Assembly: GCF_001437155.1 (NCBI RefSeq)
Contig: NZ_JQAR01000003.1
Location: forward strand, 94,939 to 158,938
Direction: 5' to 3'
Source of the DNA: Liquorilactobacillus mali
Lineage (GTDB): Bacteria > Bacillota > Bacilli > Lactobacillales > Lactobacillaceae
Length of the DNA stretch: 64,000 bases
A program made the translations under genes and the position numbers. Of the stretch, positions 8,549 to 17,748 are shown piece after piece. Position 1 is the first letter of the stretch. Every line of letters begins with the position of its first letter. The notes beneath the pieces were generated by a model, which was not told the DNA's origin, did not search any database, and saw nothing but the letters and a program-made list of their open reading frames with translations.

Positions 8549-10456
8549 ATGACAAAAACAGTAAATAAAGACTTAATTAAAGACAATCTTTACCAAGCAG
8601 TGAACGGTGAATGGCTGAAAACTGCCAAAATCCCTTCAGATAAATCATCTACTGGTGGTTTTGCAGATTTAGCAGATAATATTGAAAAAATATTGATGTC
8701 TGATTTCGGAAAGATGTTGGCAGATCCTGATCAAGTAACAGATCCTTATTTAAAAGAATTTATAAAGTTCTATGCTTTAACTTCTGACTTTAAAAAAAGA
8801 GATGCTGACGGTTTTAAACCAGTCAAAGATTACTTATCAGTGATTGAGAAGCTTGACTCTTTTGAATCTTGGGAAAAACAATTGGGCTCATTAACTCTAG
8901 CAGATTATCCGATGCCCTTTTCAATTTATCTTGAACCTGATATGAAAAACACGACTGCTTATGCGCTCACTGCGGATGTTCCCAGTTTGATTTTACCGGA
9001 TAAAACTTACTATGAAGATGGTAATGAGTCTTCAAAGGCACTCCTTGACATCTATACTAAAATGCTGGCGAAACTTTTTAAACTTGCTGGTTACACTGAA
9101 GATGCTACTAATAAGATAATTGCGGGAACACTTGCTTTTGATAGGTCAATTGTACCTTATGTAAAAGACAGTACCGAGTTAGCAGACTATGTAAAGAGTT
9201 ACAACAAGTATGATTTTACTGATTTTCTGAAATTTAGTGATAATGTTAATTTGAAAAAATATATAGAAGCACTGATTCATGATGATCCTGATCAAGTTAT
9301 TGTTGCTGAGCCAAAGTTTTATGAAGCTTTTGACAAAATCATTAAGCCTGAAGCCTTCGATAATATGCGCAGTTGGCTCCTTTCTCGAACCCTGTTATCC
9401 GTGAGTTCTTCAGTTTCTGATGAAGCAAGAGTTATCTCTGGTGAATACTCTAGAGCTATCTCTGGAAGCAAAGAACCTATGTCACCTCAAAAGAGTGCTT
9501 TTTATAAGTCTGTTAATGTCTACAGCCAGGTCGTTGGTCTATATTATGCCCATAAGTATTTCGGACCAGAAGCGAAGGCGGATGTGACCGACATGGTTAA
9601 AAAAATGATTAATGTCTACAAAGAACGTCTACAAGATAATGATTGGCTAGGAGAAAAAACACGTAAGAAGGCTATCCTAAAATTAGAAAAGCTTGGCATT
9701 CAAGTAGGATATCCTGACAAATTGAAAGAAATTTACAAGAAATTTATTGTTGAGGGAAACGAATTATTCAGCAATACTCTTAAGTTCACTCGTTTATCAA
9801 TCATTGACCACTACAACAAGTGGAAGAAACCCGTAGACCGCACTGAATGGGAAATGAGCGCATCTACTGTCAATGCCTATTATCATCCTTCTTACAACAT
9901 CATTGTCTTCCCTGCCGCGATTTTACAGGCACCCTTTTATAGCTTAAGTCAATCATCAAGTGAGAACTTCGGTGGAATTGGTGCAGTTATTGCCCATGAA
10001 ATCTCGCATGCTTTCGATAATAATGGCTCTCATTTCGATGAATTCGGTAATTTAAATAATTGGTGGAGCGACTCTGACCTAGAGCATTTTCAAAAACTAG
10101 CTGATGAGATGATTGCTGAATTTGATGGTCTTGAGACTCCTGCTGGCAAAGTAAATGGTAAACTAGTTGTCTCAGAAAACATTGCCGATGTTGGTGGTCT
10201 AAGTTGTGCTCTTGAGGCTGCAAAGAAAGAAAAGGATGTGAACCTTAAGGAATTCTTCTTCAACTGGGCTAGAGTATGGTGTCTTAAGTCATCATTAGAA
10301 AGACAGAAATTGCTGCTTAATATTGATGTACACGCACCTCATGAACTGCGAGCAAACATCCAACCTCAAAACTTGGCTGATTTTTATTCAACATTTAATA
10401 TCTCCCCAGGAGATGGTATGTATCTACCAGAAGAAAAACGAGTTGTAATCTGGTAA
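8549..10456 (+). CDS. pepO: M13-family zinc metallopeptidase, endopeptidase O
   Basis: 635-aa cytoplasmic oligopeptidase of the neprilysin (M13) family. The zinc site is clear: HEISH at residues 483-487 (IAHEISHAFDNNG) and the third ligand E543 in ENIADVGG, with D547. The NAYYHPSYN substrate-binding segment and the family-type end RVVIW are present. There is no signal peptide, typical of lactic-acid-bacterial PepO, which degrades oligopeptides of about 5-30 residues after uptake. The longest ORF begins with TTG at 8528, but AAGGAAG 7 nt before ATG 8549 gives the better start. The gene stands alone and ends at a long hairpin terminator. Confidence 0.95.
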   Translation: MTKTVNKDLIKDNLYQAVNGEWLKTAKIPSDKSSTGGFADLADNIEKILMSDFGKMLADPDQVTDPYLKEFIKFYALTSDFKKRDADGFKPVKDYLSVIEKLDSFESWEKQLGSLTLADYPMPFSIYLEPDMKNTTAYALTADVPSLILPDKTYYEDGNESSKALLDIYTKMLAKLFKLAGYTEDATNKIIAGTLAFDRSIVPYVKDSTELADYVKSYNKYDFTDFLKFSDNVNLKKYIEALIHDDPDQVIVAEPKFYEAFDKIIKPEAFDNMRSWLLSRTLLSVSSSVSDEARVISGEYSRAISGSKEPMSPQKSAFYKSVNVYSQVVGLYYAHKYFGPEAKADVTDMVKKMINVYKERLQDNDWLGEKTRKKAILKLEKLGIQVGYPDKLKEIYKKFIVEGNELFSNTLKFTRLSIIDHYNKWKKPVDRTEWEMSASTVNAYYHPSYNIIVFPAAILQAPFYSLSQSSSENFGGIGAVIAHEISHAFDNNGSHFDEFGNLNNWWSDSDLEHFQKLADEMIAEFDGLETPAGKVNGKLVVSENIADVGGLSCALEAAKKEKDVNLKEFFFNWARVWCLKSSLERQKLLLNIDVHAPHELRANIQPQNLADFYSTFNISPGDGMYLPEEKRVVIW

Positions 10457-10591
10457 ATCTGCTGCTTCTCTTGCTATCTTTTTATTAAACCTTGAGAGCT
10501 CAATTAAGAAGAAGCTCTTTGATAATGCTATGACGCTTTTGCTACCATTTTCAATAAAAGAGATATGGATAGATAAGCAAATTTGATCGTA

Positions 10592-10649
10592 AAAGAAATT
10601 CCCCATAATTATTAGACTTAACTATCTAACAATTATGGGGAATTTCTTT
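10592..10649. terminator. Bidirectional terminator between convergent pepO and yidC
   Basis: 19-bp perfect inverted repeat (10592-10610 and 10631-10649), extended inward by 5 bp after one mismatch. A-rich on the left and T-rich on the right, so it works for both converging genes. Confidence 0.88.
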
Positions 10650-10673
10650 AGATTCATGACCTAAAATCGAAGC

Positions 10674-11507
10674 TTATTTTCTTTTACTCTTATAAGCTCT
10701 TCGTTTTGCTTTTTCTATAGCTCTCTTTTTTTCTTTTTCAACTTTTTTCTTTTCTTCACGTTCACGATTAATTTTAAATGGATTACTTATTAACAGTGTC
10801 TGTCCCGCTGAAAAGGCATTTCCTATCACCCAATAAAGTGATAACGCTGATGGTAAAGAAATTGCAGTTATTAAGATAAATATTGGCATTCCATACGTCA
10901 TCGCAGTTGTCATCCCATTTTGTTCGGGCTGTGACATCATGCTTAACTTAGAAGTTAAGAATGTAAATATTGCGGCTAAGATAGGTAAGACAAAATATGG
11001 ATCCTTATCTCCAAGTTTCATCCATAAAAAAGTCCCGCTCTTCAAAACATCCGATCTCAAAATGGCTTGATACAAAGCAATTAAGATAGGCATCTGAATT
11101 ACCATTGGCAGACAGCCAGCAACTGGATTAACACCAGCTTCAGCGTACAATTTCTGTTGTTCCGCACGCAACTTATTCTGTGTTTCCATATCCTTTGTAG
11201 AATATTTGCTTTGCAGTGCTTTCAACTGCGGCTGTAACTCAGTTGTTTTTCTCATGCTCTTCATTTGATAAAACATAAGCGGCAAAAGAATGATACGAAT
11301 AATGATTGTAAACACAATTATGCCTAACCCATAGCTATTACCAAAAATCTTACTTAAGAATACGATTGCTTGGATAAAACTCCAGATTATGTAATGATCC
11401 CATATACCAGAGCTATTCTGAGTTACTGTTGATGTACTACAACCACTTAAAATAAAAACCAGTCCCACAACACATAATAATGTGAGAATACGTTTTGTTC
11501 TTTTCAC
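10674..11507 (-). CDS. yidC: YidC/Oxa1/SpoIIIJ membrane protein insertase
   Basis: 277-aa lipoprotein insertase. A signal peptide ends in a lipobox (FILSGC, Cys at about residue 23). The five-helix YidC core follows (about residues 55-250), with IIIRIILLPLMFYQMKSMRK providing the conserved hydrophilic-groove Arg. Then come the coiled cytoplasmic loop (LRAEQQKLYAEAGVNPVAGCLP) and a very basic tail (EEKKKVEKEKKRAIEKAKRR) that can contact the ribosome. It lies directly downstream of rnpA in the conserved rpmH-rnpA-yidC order. It inserts membrane proteins with or without SecYEG. Confidence 0.96.
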   Translation of the reverse strand: MKRTKRILTLLCVVGLVFILSGCSTSTVTQNSSGIWDHYIIWSFIQAIVFLSKIFGNSYGLGIIVFTIIIRIILLPLMFYQMKSMRKTTELQPQLKALQSKYSTKDMETQNKLRAEQQKLYAEAGVNPVAGCLPMVIQMPILIALYQAILRSDVLKSGTFLWMKLGDKDPYFVLPILAAIFTFLTSKLSMMSQPEQNGMTTAMTYGMPIFILITAISLPSALSLYWVIGNAFSAGQTLLISNPFKINREREEKKKVEKEKKRAIEKAKRRAYKSKRK

Positions 11508-11536
11508 TACATTCCCCTCACTTCACAAGTCACAAG

Positions 11537-11878
11537 CTATTTCAGCAAAACATGAGCTAGACGTAGGACATGCATTAAATTCTTCTTGGTATCAGCCATC
11601 GACACACCAGAAATTGGCGGACGAGCAATGATTATAAAATCACAATCTTGCCGTAAATTAGGTTTTAGTTCTGTCAAGCTCTGTCTAATTCTTCGCTTAA
11701 CCCAATTACGTGCTACTGAATTTCCAATTCTCTTTCCTACAGATATCCCTACCCTAAAATGCAACTGATCTGGTTTATCAATCACATAAACAACAAATTG
11801 TCTATTTGCAACAGATTTCCCTTGCATGAATACTTTTTGAAAATCTGCTTCTTTTTTGACACGGTATGATTTTCGCAT
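11537..11878 (-). CDS. rnpA: Ribonuclease P protein component
   Basis: 113-aa basic protein that binds the RNase P RNA and helps mature the 5' ends of tRNAs. The diagnostic RNR motif is visible as [19 protein letters not shown] (about residues 46-64), after the N-terminal [12 protein letters not shown]. It lies between rpmH and yidC in the universal order. A strong hairpin with a U-tract separates it from rpmH, so much less rnpA than rpmH transcript is expected. Confidence 0.97.
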   Translation of the reverse strand: MRKSYRVKKEADFQKVFMQGKSVANRQFVVYVIDKPDQLHFRVGISVGKRIGNSVARNWVKRRIRQSLTELKPNLRQDCDFIIIARPPISGVSMADTKKNLMHVLRLAHVLLK

Positions 11879-11912
11879 AATCCATCTCCATGTGTCGTCT
11901 AAAAATCTACAT

Positions 11913-11943
11913 CAAAATAAAAGACCACTGACGGTCAGTGGCC
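11913..11943 (-). terminator. Partial terminator between rpmH and rnpA
   Basis: On the minus strand a GC-rich hairpin (arms 11925-11932 and 11934-11941, extending a base or two) is followed by TTTTATTTT. It overlaps the last base of the rpmH stop codon and probably sets the rpmH:rnpA ratio. Confidence 0.75.
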
Positions 11944-12077
11944 TATGCAGACAATACTTTTCTACCTTTACGACGTCTACGTGCTAAAACAGCGCGACCG
12001 TTACTTGTACTCATACGTTTACGGAAGCCATGAACTCTTTGACGATGACGTTTCTTAGGTTGATATGTTCTCTTCAT
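11943..12077 (-). CDS. rpmH: 50S ribosomal protein L34
   Basis: 44-aa, highly basic ribosomal protein, read directly from the sequence: it begins [18 protein letters not shown] and ends KGRKVLSA. This is the standard L34 sequence and length. An AGGAGG-type site precedes the ATG. It is the first gene of the minus-strand operon that starts at oriC, facing away from dnaA. Confidence 0.97.
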   Translation of the reverse strand: MKRTYQPKKRHRQRVHGFRKRMSTSNGRAVLARRRRKGRKVLSA

Positions 12078-12122
12078 TAGATTTTCCACCTCCTTGATAG
12101 ACACTTAACAATGATACCGAAA

Positions 12123-12151
12123 ATATTACTAAAAAAAACAGTTTTTGTCAA
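12123..12151 (-). promoter_or_regulatory. rpmH operon promoter
   Basis: On the minus strand, TTGACA (12151-12146), 17-nt spacer, TAATAT (12128-12123), 45 nt before the rpmH start. Confidence 0.75.
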
Positions 12152-12227
12152 GACCCCTATCTACTCAAGATATCTTATCATAGATTATTCACGGGTTAAA
12201 GTTATTTTGAGAAAGTACTCTTCAAAG

Positions 12228-12531
12228 TTATCCACAAAAGTAATAGAAAAAAGCTTTTTCCTGTGGATTTCTTTTTTATCCTTGTTTTGTTTCCACAAGG
12301 AGTTCAACATAGATTTACACCAATACACAAGCTGTTTATAGTTTATCCACAAACAAACTTTCAACTGTTGAAAACTTTTGAAAACATTGATATATCAACA
12401 AAGTTTACTCGCAAGCTCACTGTGGATAAGTCATGAAAATAATAAAACGTGGTTTTCATTTTTTGCCTTGTGGATAAACAATTTACAGTCTGTGCCTTTT
12501 GTTCCTTTCTTTTGTACATACCTGTGGAAAA
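12228..12531. other. oriC: oriC, dnaA-upstream DnaA-box cluster
   Basis: Between rpmH and dnaA lie four perfect 9-mer DnaA boxes. Two are TTATCCACA on the plus strand (12228-12236, 12343-12351) and two are in reverse orientation (12421-12429, 12469-12477). Weaker matches sit at 12262-12270, 12289-12297 and 12523-12531; the last is TTTTCCACA in reverse, just upstream of the dnaA -35. This corresponds to the incA/incB half of Bacillus-type bipartite origins and also to dnaA autoregulation. Confidence 0.9.
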
Positions 12532-12532
12532 C

Positions 12533-12561
12533 TTTTGAAAAAAATGCTAGACTATTATAAT
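12533..12561 (+). promoter_or_regulatory. dnaA promoter
   Basis: TTTTGA (12533-12538), 17-nt spacer, TATAAT (12556-12561). A near-consensus DnaA box ends 1 nt upstream of the -35, so DnaA can repress its own gene. Confidence 0.65.
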
Positions 12562-12588
12562 GAACGTTACAACAAAGGAGGTATCTAT

Positions 12589-13944
12589 GTGCCTGATCTT
12601 GAAACCTTATGGCAATACATTTGTGATGAATTCAAAACAAAATTATCTACGATCAGCTATAATACTTGGCTAAAAGCCGTCAAGCCGATAGCTTTTTCAT
12701 CTCAAACACTTGTTATCGAAGTCCCGACTGCCTTACATAAAGATTATTGGAAAGCAAACTTAAGCAAACAAGTTGTCGCTCTCGTTGCTGACTCGATCGG
12801 TCAGACAATCACGGTGATCGCCAAGTTACCTGAGGAACCCAATCCACTTTCTTCAAACTTTTCCAGTAATAGAGCTCAAAACAATACTAAGTTAGTTGAT
12901 TCACGCCCAACCTTTATGCGCGAGACTAAACTAAACGAAAAGTATACTTTTGACACTTTTGTTATTGGAAAGGGTAACCAAATGGCACATGCCGCAGCAC
13001 TTGTAGTTGCAGAAGAACCTGGTGCTCTTTACAACCCGCTTTTCTTTTTCGGTGGTGTTGGCTTAGGCAAAACCCATTTAATGCACGCAATTGGTCACCA
13101 GATGTTGGCTAATAATCCGCAAGCAACAGTCAAATACGTCACTAGCGAGGCTTTCGCCAATGACTTCATTAATTCAATTCAAACAAAACGTCAAGAGGAA
13201 TTTCGTAAAGAATATCGCAGTGTTGACTTACTTTTAGTAGACGATATTCAATTTTTTGCCGACAAAGAAGGGACGCAAGAAGAGTTCTTCCATACCTTCA
13301 ATGCATTATATGATGACAAAAAACAAATTGTTCTTTCGTCAGATCGCTTACCAAATGAAATTCCTAAGCTGCAAAAAAGACTTGTATCTCGCTTTAAGTG
13401 GGGATTATCCGTTGATATAACACCCCCTGATCTTGAAACCAGAATTGCAATTCTTCGCAACAAGGCTGATGCTGATGATTTGGCTATTCCTGATGACACG
13501 TTAAGCTATATTGCTGGCCAAATTGATTCAAATATTCGTGAGTTGGAAGGCGCATTAGTTCGCGTACAAGCCTATTCTTCAATGACCCATCTCCCAATCT
13601 CAACTAGTTTGGCGGCTGATGCTTTGAAGAACTTAAAGCTCAATGGAAAGTCAAATGAAATCTCTATCTCAGTTATCCAAGACAAAGTAGCAAAGTACTA
13701 CCACATATCAATCAGTGATCTAAAGGGAAAGAAAAGAGTTAAAAACATTGTAATTCCTCGCCAAATAGCTATGTACCTTGCACGTGAACTTACAGATGCT
13801 TCTCTACCTAAGATTGGGCATGAATTTGGAGGGAAAGATCATACAACCGTGATCCATGCTCACGAAAAGATTTCAGGCGCATTGAGTACCGATGCAGAAT
13901 TACAACGTGAAGTTAATGACTTAAAAGGCAAATTAAAAAAATAA
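12589..13944 (+). CDS. dnaA: Chromosomal replication initiator DnaA
   Basis: 451-aa AAA+ initiator. Domain I at the N-terminus starts [14 protein letters not shown], followed by a linker. Domain III has Walker [11 protein letters not shown] and Walker [10 protein letters not shown], sensor and arginine-finger regions. Domain IV ends with the DnaA-box binding signature [15 protein letters not shown]. The start codon is a GTG at 12589 placed 7 nt after a perfect AGGAGG (12576-12581); the longer in-frame ORF from 12499 would begin inside the promoter. It melts oriC and loads DnaB. Its binding sites flank it on both sides here, and another cluster lies near rlmH. Confidence 0.98.
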   Translation: MPDLETLWQYICDEFKTKLSTISYNTWLKAVKPIAFSSQTLVIEVPTALHKDYWKANLSKQVVALVADSIGQTITVIAKLPEEPNPLSSNFSSNRAQNNTKLVDSRPTFMRETKLNEKYTFDTFVIGKGNQMAHAAALVVAEEPGALYNPLFFFGGVGLGKTHLMHAIGHQMLANNPQATVKYVTSEAFANDFINSIQTKRQEEFRKEYRSVDLLLVDDIQFFADKEGTQEEFFHTFNALYDDKKQIVLSSDRLPNEIPKLQKRLVSRFKWGLSVDITPPDLETRIAILRNKADADDLAIPDDTLSYIAGQIDSNIRELEGALVRVQAYSSMTHLPISTSLAADALKNLKLNGKSNEISISVIQDKVAKYYHISISDLKGKKRVKNIVIPRQIAMYLARELTDASLPKIGHEFGGKDHTTVIHAHEKISGALSTDAELQREVNDLKGKLKK

Positions 13945-13979
13945 GAGCAATTGTGAATTACTGTGAACAAAAAACGTAC

Positions 13980-14100
13980 TTATACACAAGATATACACAT
14001 GTGCATATCTTTTAGATTTCTAGCTACTCTTTAGTTTTCCACAGAATCAACAGGCCCTACTACTATTACTATTTTCTTTTATAATTAATATATATACACT
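13980..14100. other. oriC: oriC unwinding module: DnaA boxes, DnaA-trios and DUE
   Basis: The dnaA-dnaN gap contains TTATACACA (13980-13988), ATATACACA (13991-13999) and TTTTCCACA (14035-14043), then a short GC-rich stretch (14051-14057). Six consecutive trinucleotides follow at 14057-14074 (CTA CTA CTA TTA CTA TTT); read 3'-5' on the bottom strand these are GAT/AAT DnaA-trios. An A+T-rich tract (14075-14100) comes next. The order of box, GC-rich stretch, trios and DUE equals the basal unwinding system described for B. subtilis oriC. Confidence 0.8.
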
Positions 14101-14113
14101 TAGGAGGCACTTC

Positions 14114-15250
14114 ATGAAATTTACAGTAAATCGACTTGAATTCATCAAAAGTCTGACAGATGTCCAAAGAGCTATTTCGACAAAGACAACGATACCTATA
14201 TTAACAGGATTAAAATTGAAACTAGAAGCAAGGGGACTGACTCTTACAGGTAGTGATGCCGATATTTCAATTGAGACATTTATTCCTGCTGAAGATGATA
14301 AAGCACAATTACAAGTTGAAGAACCCGGACAAGTTGTTTTAACTGCGAGAATATTTAGTGAAATCATAAAGAAACTTCCTGAGGATGTTCTTACCTTGGA
14401 AGTAACTGAGAATTACCAAACAGAAATTCTATCAGGAAACGCATCATTTTCAATTAAGGGACTGAATGCAGAAAATTATCCTCATTTACCAGAAGTCACA
14501 ACAGAAGATACTTTAAATCTTGAAAGTGATGTCTTAAAACAGATAATAGGACAAACTGTTATTGCTGTTTCGACACAGGAAAGTCGTCCAATTCTTACAG
14601 GAGTTCATTTAACTATTAAAAACGGTCAATTATCTGCAGTTGCAACAGATAGTCATCGTCTAAGCCAACGTAAAATTGCAATAGCAGCAGACAATGTGTC
14701 TTATGACATCATCATACCTGGTAAATCACTCAGTGAGTTATCAAAAATGATTGGAGAAGATGCAGCTCAAGTTGAAGTGAGAATATCTGAAAATCAAGTA
14801 TTATTTAAGTTCAACAACACGACCTTTTATTCACGCCTGCTTGAAGGAAATTATCCAGACACAGATCGTTTGATTCCAAAAGATTCAGATACTGAAATCG
14901 ACTTTAATGCAAGCGAATTTCTTGCTTCAATCGAAAGAGCTTCGCTGTTATCCCATGCTGGTCAAAACAATGTTGTAAAATTGGCACTGGATACTGAAAA
15001 TCAAAAGGCAACAATTTATAGTAATTCACCTGAAATAGGTAATGTTGAAGAAGAATTAAAATTTCAAAGACTGTCAGGTAATGATATCGAAATTTCATTC
15101 AATCCTGACTACATGAAAGATGCACTAAGATCCTTTGGACAAAGTACGATTACAATTTCATTTAATGCTCCTTTGCGACCATTTACATTGGTACCTAGTG
15201 AAGATCAAGAACATTTTATTCAGTTAATTACGCCGGTTAGAACGTACTAA
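14114..15250 (+). CDS. dnaN: DNA polymerase III sliding clamp, beta subunit
   Basis: 378-aa ring-forming processivity factor with three repeated clamp domains. It opens MKFTVNRLEFIKSLTDVQRAI. Family landmarks include GLTLTGSDADISIE, the second-domain start ESRPILTGVHL and ATDSHRLSQRK, and the C-terminus FTLVPSEDQEHFIQLITPVRTY. A TAGGAGG site precedes the ATG. It loads onto primed DNA and tethers PolC/DnaE. It is followed not by yaaA, as usual, but by a terminator-like repeat and a malolactic enzyme gene. Confidence 0.98.
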   Translation: MKFTVNRLEFIKSLTDVQRAISTKTTIPILTGLKLKLEARGLTLTGSDADISIETFIPAEDDKAQLQVEEPGQVVLTARIFSEIIKKLPEDVLTLEVTENYQTEILSGNASFSIKGLNAENYPHLPEVTTEDTLNLESDVLKQIIGQTVIAVSTQESRPILTGVHLTIKNGQLSAVATDSHRLSQRKIAIAADNVSYDIIIPGKSLSELSKMIGEDAAQVEVRISENQVLFKFNNTTFYSRLLEGNYPDTDRLIPKDSDTEIDFNASEFLASIERASLLSHAGQNNVVKLALDTENQKATIYSNSPEIGNVEEELKFQRLSGNDIEISFNPDYMKDALRSFGQSTITISFNAPLRPFTLVPSEDQEHFIQLITPVRTY

Positions 15251-15279
15251 AATGAAATAAATAAAAATCCCAAGAAAAG

Positions 15280-15319
15280 TAAGGGCTAGGCCAAGAGTTA
15301 ATTTTTGACCTAGCCCTTA
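15280..15319 (+). terminator. Terminator after dnaN; copy 1 of a repeated hairpin family
   Basis: 14-bp stem (15280-15293 and 15306-15319, one wobble) with loop AGAGTTAATTTT. Its core resembles five other hairpins in the window (17292, 45531, 48813, 50611, 61061). Confidence 0.75.
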
Positions 15320-15454
15320 TTCTGTATATTTTTATAGTCCCATAAACGCTCTGATTCTTTGACTATCAGCAGTTAAATACCATTTTTACTGGCAATATGA
15401 TAAAAATTAATAGTCTGTCTCACTACATATAATATTTATTTATAATTGATTTAG

Positions 15455-15526
15455 ATTTTGACTATATTTGAAGTGCACACGTATATTAATTATGTGCATA
15501 TGTGAACAATAAAAAATAGTCAAAAT
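15455..15526 (+). promoter_or_regulatory. mleS promoter with nested inverted repeats
   Basis: TTGACT (15458-15463), 18-nt spacer, TATATT (15482-15487). An 11-bp perfect inverted repeat (ATTTTGACTAT 15455-15465, ATAGTCAAAAT 15516-15526) encloses the promoter. A second repeat, TGCACA-N13-TGTGCA (15474-15498), straddles the -10. Both are candidate regulator sites; the outer one could also fold as an RNA stem. The 135 bases between the preceding hairpin and this site show nothing recognisable. Confidence 0.55.
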
Positions 15527-15541
15527 AAGGAGAGTTGATCT

Positions 15542-17167
15542 ATGTTAAAAAGTTATGAAGTATTGCGTAATCCCTTTTTAAATAAGGGAACGGCTTTTAC
15601 AAGAGAAGAACGTGAAAAATTAGGCTTGGTGGGAATTCTGCCAAGTAAAGTTCAAACAATTGAAGAACAAACAGCGCAAGCTTATGCTCAATTTCAAAGT
15701 AAACCAAGTCTTCTTGAAAAAAGAATTTTCCTGATGAATCTTTTTAATGAAAATGTTACATTATTTTATCATCTGATGGACCAGCATGTTGTTGAATTTA
15801 TGCCCGTTGTCTATGATCCAGTTGTTGCTGACTCAATTGAACAATACAACGAAATCTACACGAATCCACAACAAGCAGCATTTTTATCGATTGACCATCC
15901 CGAGGATATTGAAGACACACTAAAGAATGCTTCTGACGGCCGCGATATTCGCTTAATCGTCGTTACAGATGCTGAAGGTATTTTAGGTATGGGCGACTGG
16001 GGTGTCAACGGTGTTGACATCGCAGTTGGTAAATTGATGGTTTATACAGCCGCAGCGGGAATCAATCCAGCTCAAGTATTGCCAGTAAGTATTGATTCAG
16101 GTACAAATAACCAAAAATTAATTGATGATCCTATGTATTTAGGAAACCGTCACGAACGTGTTGCTGGTAAACCTTTCTTAGACTTCATTGATAAGTTTGT
16201 AGAAGCACAACAAAAAGTGTTCCCTGAATCACTTCTTCATTTTGAAGATTTTGGCCGTGCAAATGCACAGGTTATTTTAGATAGTTACAAGGACAAAATT
16301 GCAACTTTCAATGATGATATTCAAGGAACTGGGATGATTGTCTTAGCAGCAGCGATTGGTGCCATGAAAATCTCGAAACAAGAACTAAAGGATCAAAAAT
16401 TTTTAACATTCGGTGCAGGTACAGCAGGGATGGGTATTGCTAATCAAATCTTTACTGAACTTGTTCAAGAGGGACTAACGGAAGAAGAAGCACGTAAGCA
16501 CTTCTATTTGGTTGATAAGCAAGGTCTTTTATTCAACGACACTCCTGATTTGACGCCTGCTCAAAAAGCATTTACACGTGATCGTTCGGAATTTGCAAAT
16601 GCAGATGAATTAACAAATCTAGCAGCAGTTGTTAAAGCAGTACATCCTTCTGCTATGGTTGGTACATCTACTCAACCGGGAACATTTACAGAAGAAATCG
16701 TCAAAGAAATGGCTGCACATACAGAACGTCCGCTTATCTTCCCACTTTCAAACCCTACCAAGTTAGCAGAAGCTAAGGCAGCAGATTTGATTAAATGGAC
16801 TGATGGGAGAGCACTTATCTCAACGGGAATTCCTGCAGCAGATGTTGAATATAATGGTGTCACTTATCATATTGGACAAGGAAATAATGCCTTGATTTAT
16901 CCAGGATTAGGTTTCGGTTTGGTTGCTTCCACAGCAAAGCGTTTAACACAAGAAACGATTTCAGCAGCAATTCATGCACTTGGTGGATTAGTTGATGCAG
17001 ATGCAGCTGGTGCAGCAGTACTGCCACCAGTCTCACAACTTACAGAATTCTCACAAATCATAGCTGAAGCAACTGCTGAAAGTGTTGTTTCGCAAGGATT
17101 GAACCGTGAAGAAATTACCGATGCAAAAAAGGCTGTTGCCGATATGAAGTGGGCTCCTGAATACTAA
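15542..17167 (+). CDS. mleS: Malolactic enzyme (NAD- and Mn-dependent L-malate decarboxylase)
   Basis: 541-aa enzyme of the malic enzyme family that decarboxylates L-malate directly to L-lactate, giving a proton-motive and pH benefit. Visible features: the N-terminal malic domain with [17 protein letters not shown], the active-site segment [18 protein letters not shown], metal-site FEDFGRANA and FNDDIQGTG, and the NAD-binding loop [14 protein letters not shown] (about residue 290). The length and the [12 protein letters not shown] start match lactic-acid-bacterial malolactic enzymes and not ordinary malic enzymes. It starts 7 nt after AAGGAGAG. The gene interrupts the usual dnaN-yaaA junction, has its own promoter, and is flanked by two copies of the hairpin repeat. 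No malate permease or mleR is adjacent. Confidence 0.93.
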   Translation: MLKSYEVLRNPFLNKGTAFTREEREKLGLVGILPSKVQTIEEQTAQAYAQFQSKPSLLEKRIFLMNLFNENVTLFYHLMDQHVVEFMPVVYDPVVADSIEQYNEIYTNPQQAAFLSIDHPEDIEDTLKNASDGRDIRLIVVTDAEGILGMGDWGVNGVDIAVGKLMVYTAAAGINPAQVLPVSIDSGTNNQKLIDDPMYLGNRHERVAGKPFLDFIDKFVEAQQKVFPESLLHFEDFGRANAQVILDSYKDKIATFNDDIQGTGMIVLAAAIGAMKISKQELKDQKFLTFGAGTAGMGIANQIFTELVQEGLTEEEARKHFYLVDKQGLLFNDTPDLTPAQKAFTRDRSEFANADELTNLAAVVKAVHPSAMVGTSTQPGTFTEEIVKEMAAHTERPLIFPLSNPTKLAEAKAADLIKWTDGRALISTGIPAADVEYNGVTYHIGQGNNALIYPGLGFGLVASTAKRLTQETISAAIHALGGLVDADAAGAAVLPPVSQLTEFSQIIAEATAESVVSQGLNREEITDAKKAVADMKWAPEY

Positions 17168-17291
17168 AAAAGAAAATACAAGCTGATAAAAATTTGAATA
17201 CTAACACGGAATTACAAAAATAGCACGTACTTCAATGTTAGGTAGAGAATTTTGGCTTATGGGGTACGAGTACGTTTATACAGAATAAATT

Positions 17292-17333
17292 AGGAGCTGG
17301 GTCAAAATTTAATTTTTGGCCTAACTCCTTTTT
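17292..17333 (+). terminator. Terminator after mleS; copy 2 of the hairpin family
   Basis: Imperfect 16-bp stem (17292-17307 with 17314-17329) followed by TTTTTG. Roughly 100 bases upstream (17188-17290) also resemble the flank of copy 4 at 48700-48810, so the repeat unit may be about 150 bp. Confidence 0.7.
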
Positions 17334-17456
17334 GCTTTGCTCGAAATAGGCTTAAAAAGCCGAAAAATACAAATCTGTGGGTTTTAAACCAGATATAGTC
17401 TCTTTATATTAACAGACCTTAAAATAGCTTATACTGCATAATAGGCCCTTATATGA

Positions 17457-17485
17457 TTGTTATTTGCTATAAAGAAGTTTATAAT
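17457..17485 (+). promoter_or_regulatory. Promoter of yaaA-recF-gyrB-gyrA
   Basis: TTGTTA (17457-17462), 17-nt spacer, TATAAT (17480-17485), 31 nt before the yaaA start. Confidence 0.65.
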
Positions 17486-17516
17486 TAAGGTTAAATGAGG
17501 AAGTTGGTGAAATCTG

Positions 17517-17744
17517 TTGGATAATGAGATTCTTCTAAAAACTGAGTATATTACTTTGGGACAAATGCTCAAAATAGCTTCAATAATTGATTCCGGTGGA
17601 CAGGCTAAATGGTTTTTGCAAGAAAATGAAGTTTGGGTCAACGGAGAGCAGGATAATCGAAGAGGCCGAAAACTTTATGCGGGTGATCAAGTTAACATCC
17701 CTTCAGTAGGTAAATTTTCAATGCGTTCTAAACAGGCCAAGTGA
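17517..17744 (+). CDS. yaaA: S4-domain RNA-binding protein YaaA/RlbA
   Basis: 75-aa protein consisting of little more than an S4 RNA-binding fold: EYITLGQMLKIASIIDSGGQAKWFLQE, then VNGEQDNRRGRKLYAGDQV. This is the conserved small protein between dnaN and recF in Firmicutes; in B. subtilis it is linked to ribosome assembly. The start is a TTG at 17517. An SD (GAGGAAG) is 13 nt away, but GGTGA sits closer, and no better start fits the S4 fold. It ends 4 nt before recF, indicating coupling. Confidence 0.92.
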   Translation: MDNEILLKTEYITLGQMLKIASIIDSGGQAKWFLQENEVWVNGEQDNRRGRKLYAGDQVNIPSVGKFSMRSKQAK

Positions 17745-17748
17745 GCCT

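Noticed and set aside
12111..12560. Two plus-strand ORFs in the oriC region (12111 and 12378)
   Set aside because: They run through DnaA boxes and the dnaA promoter, lack RBS and resemble no protein.
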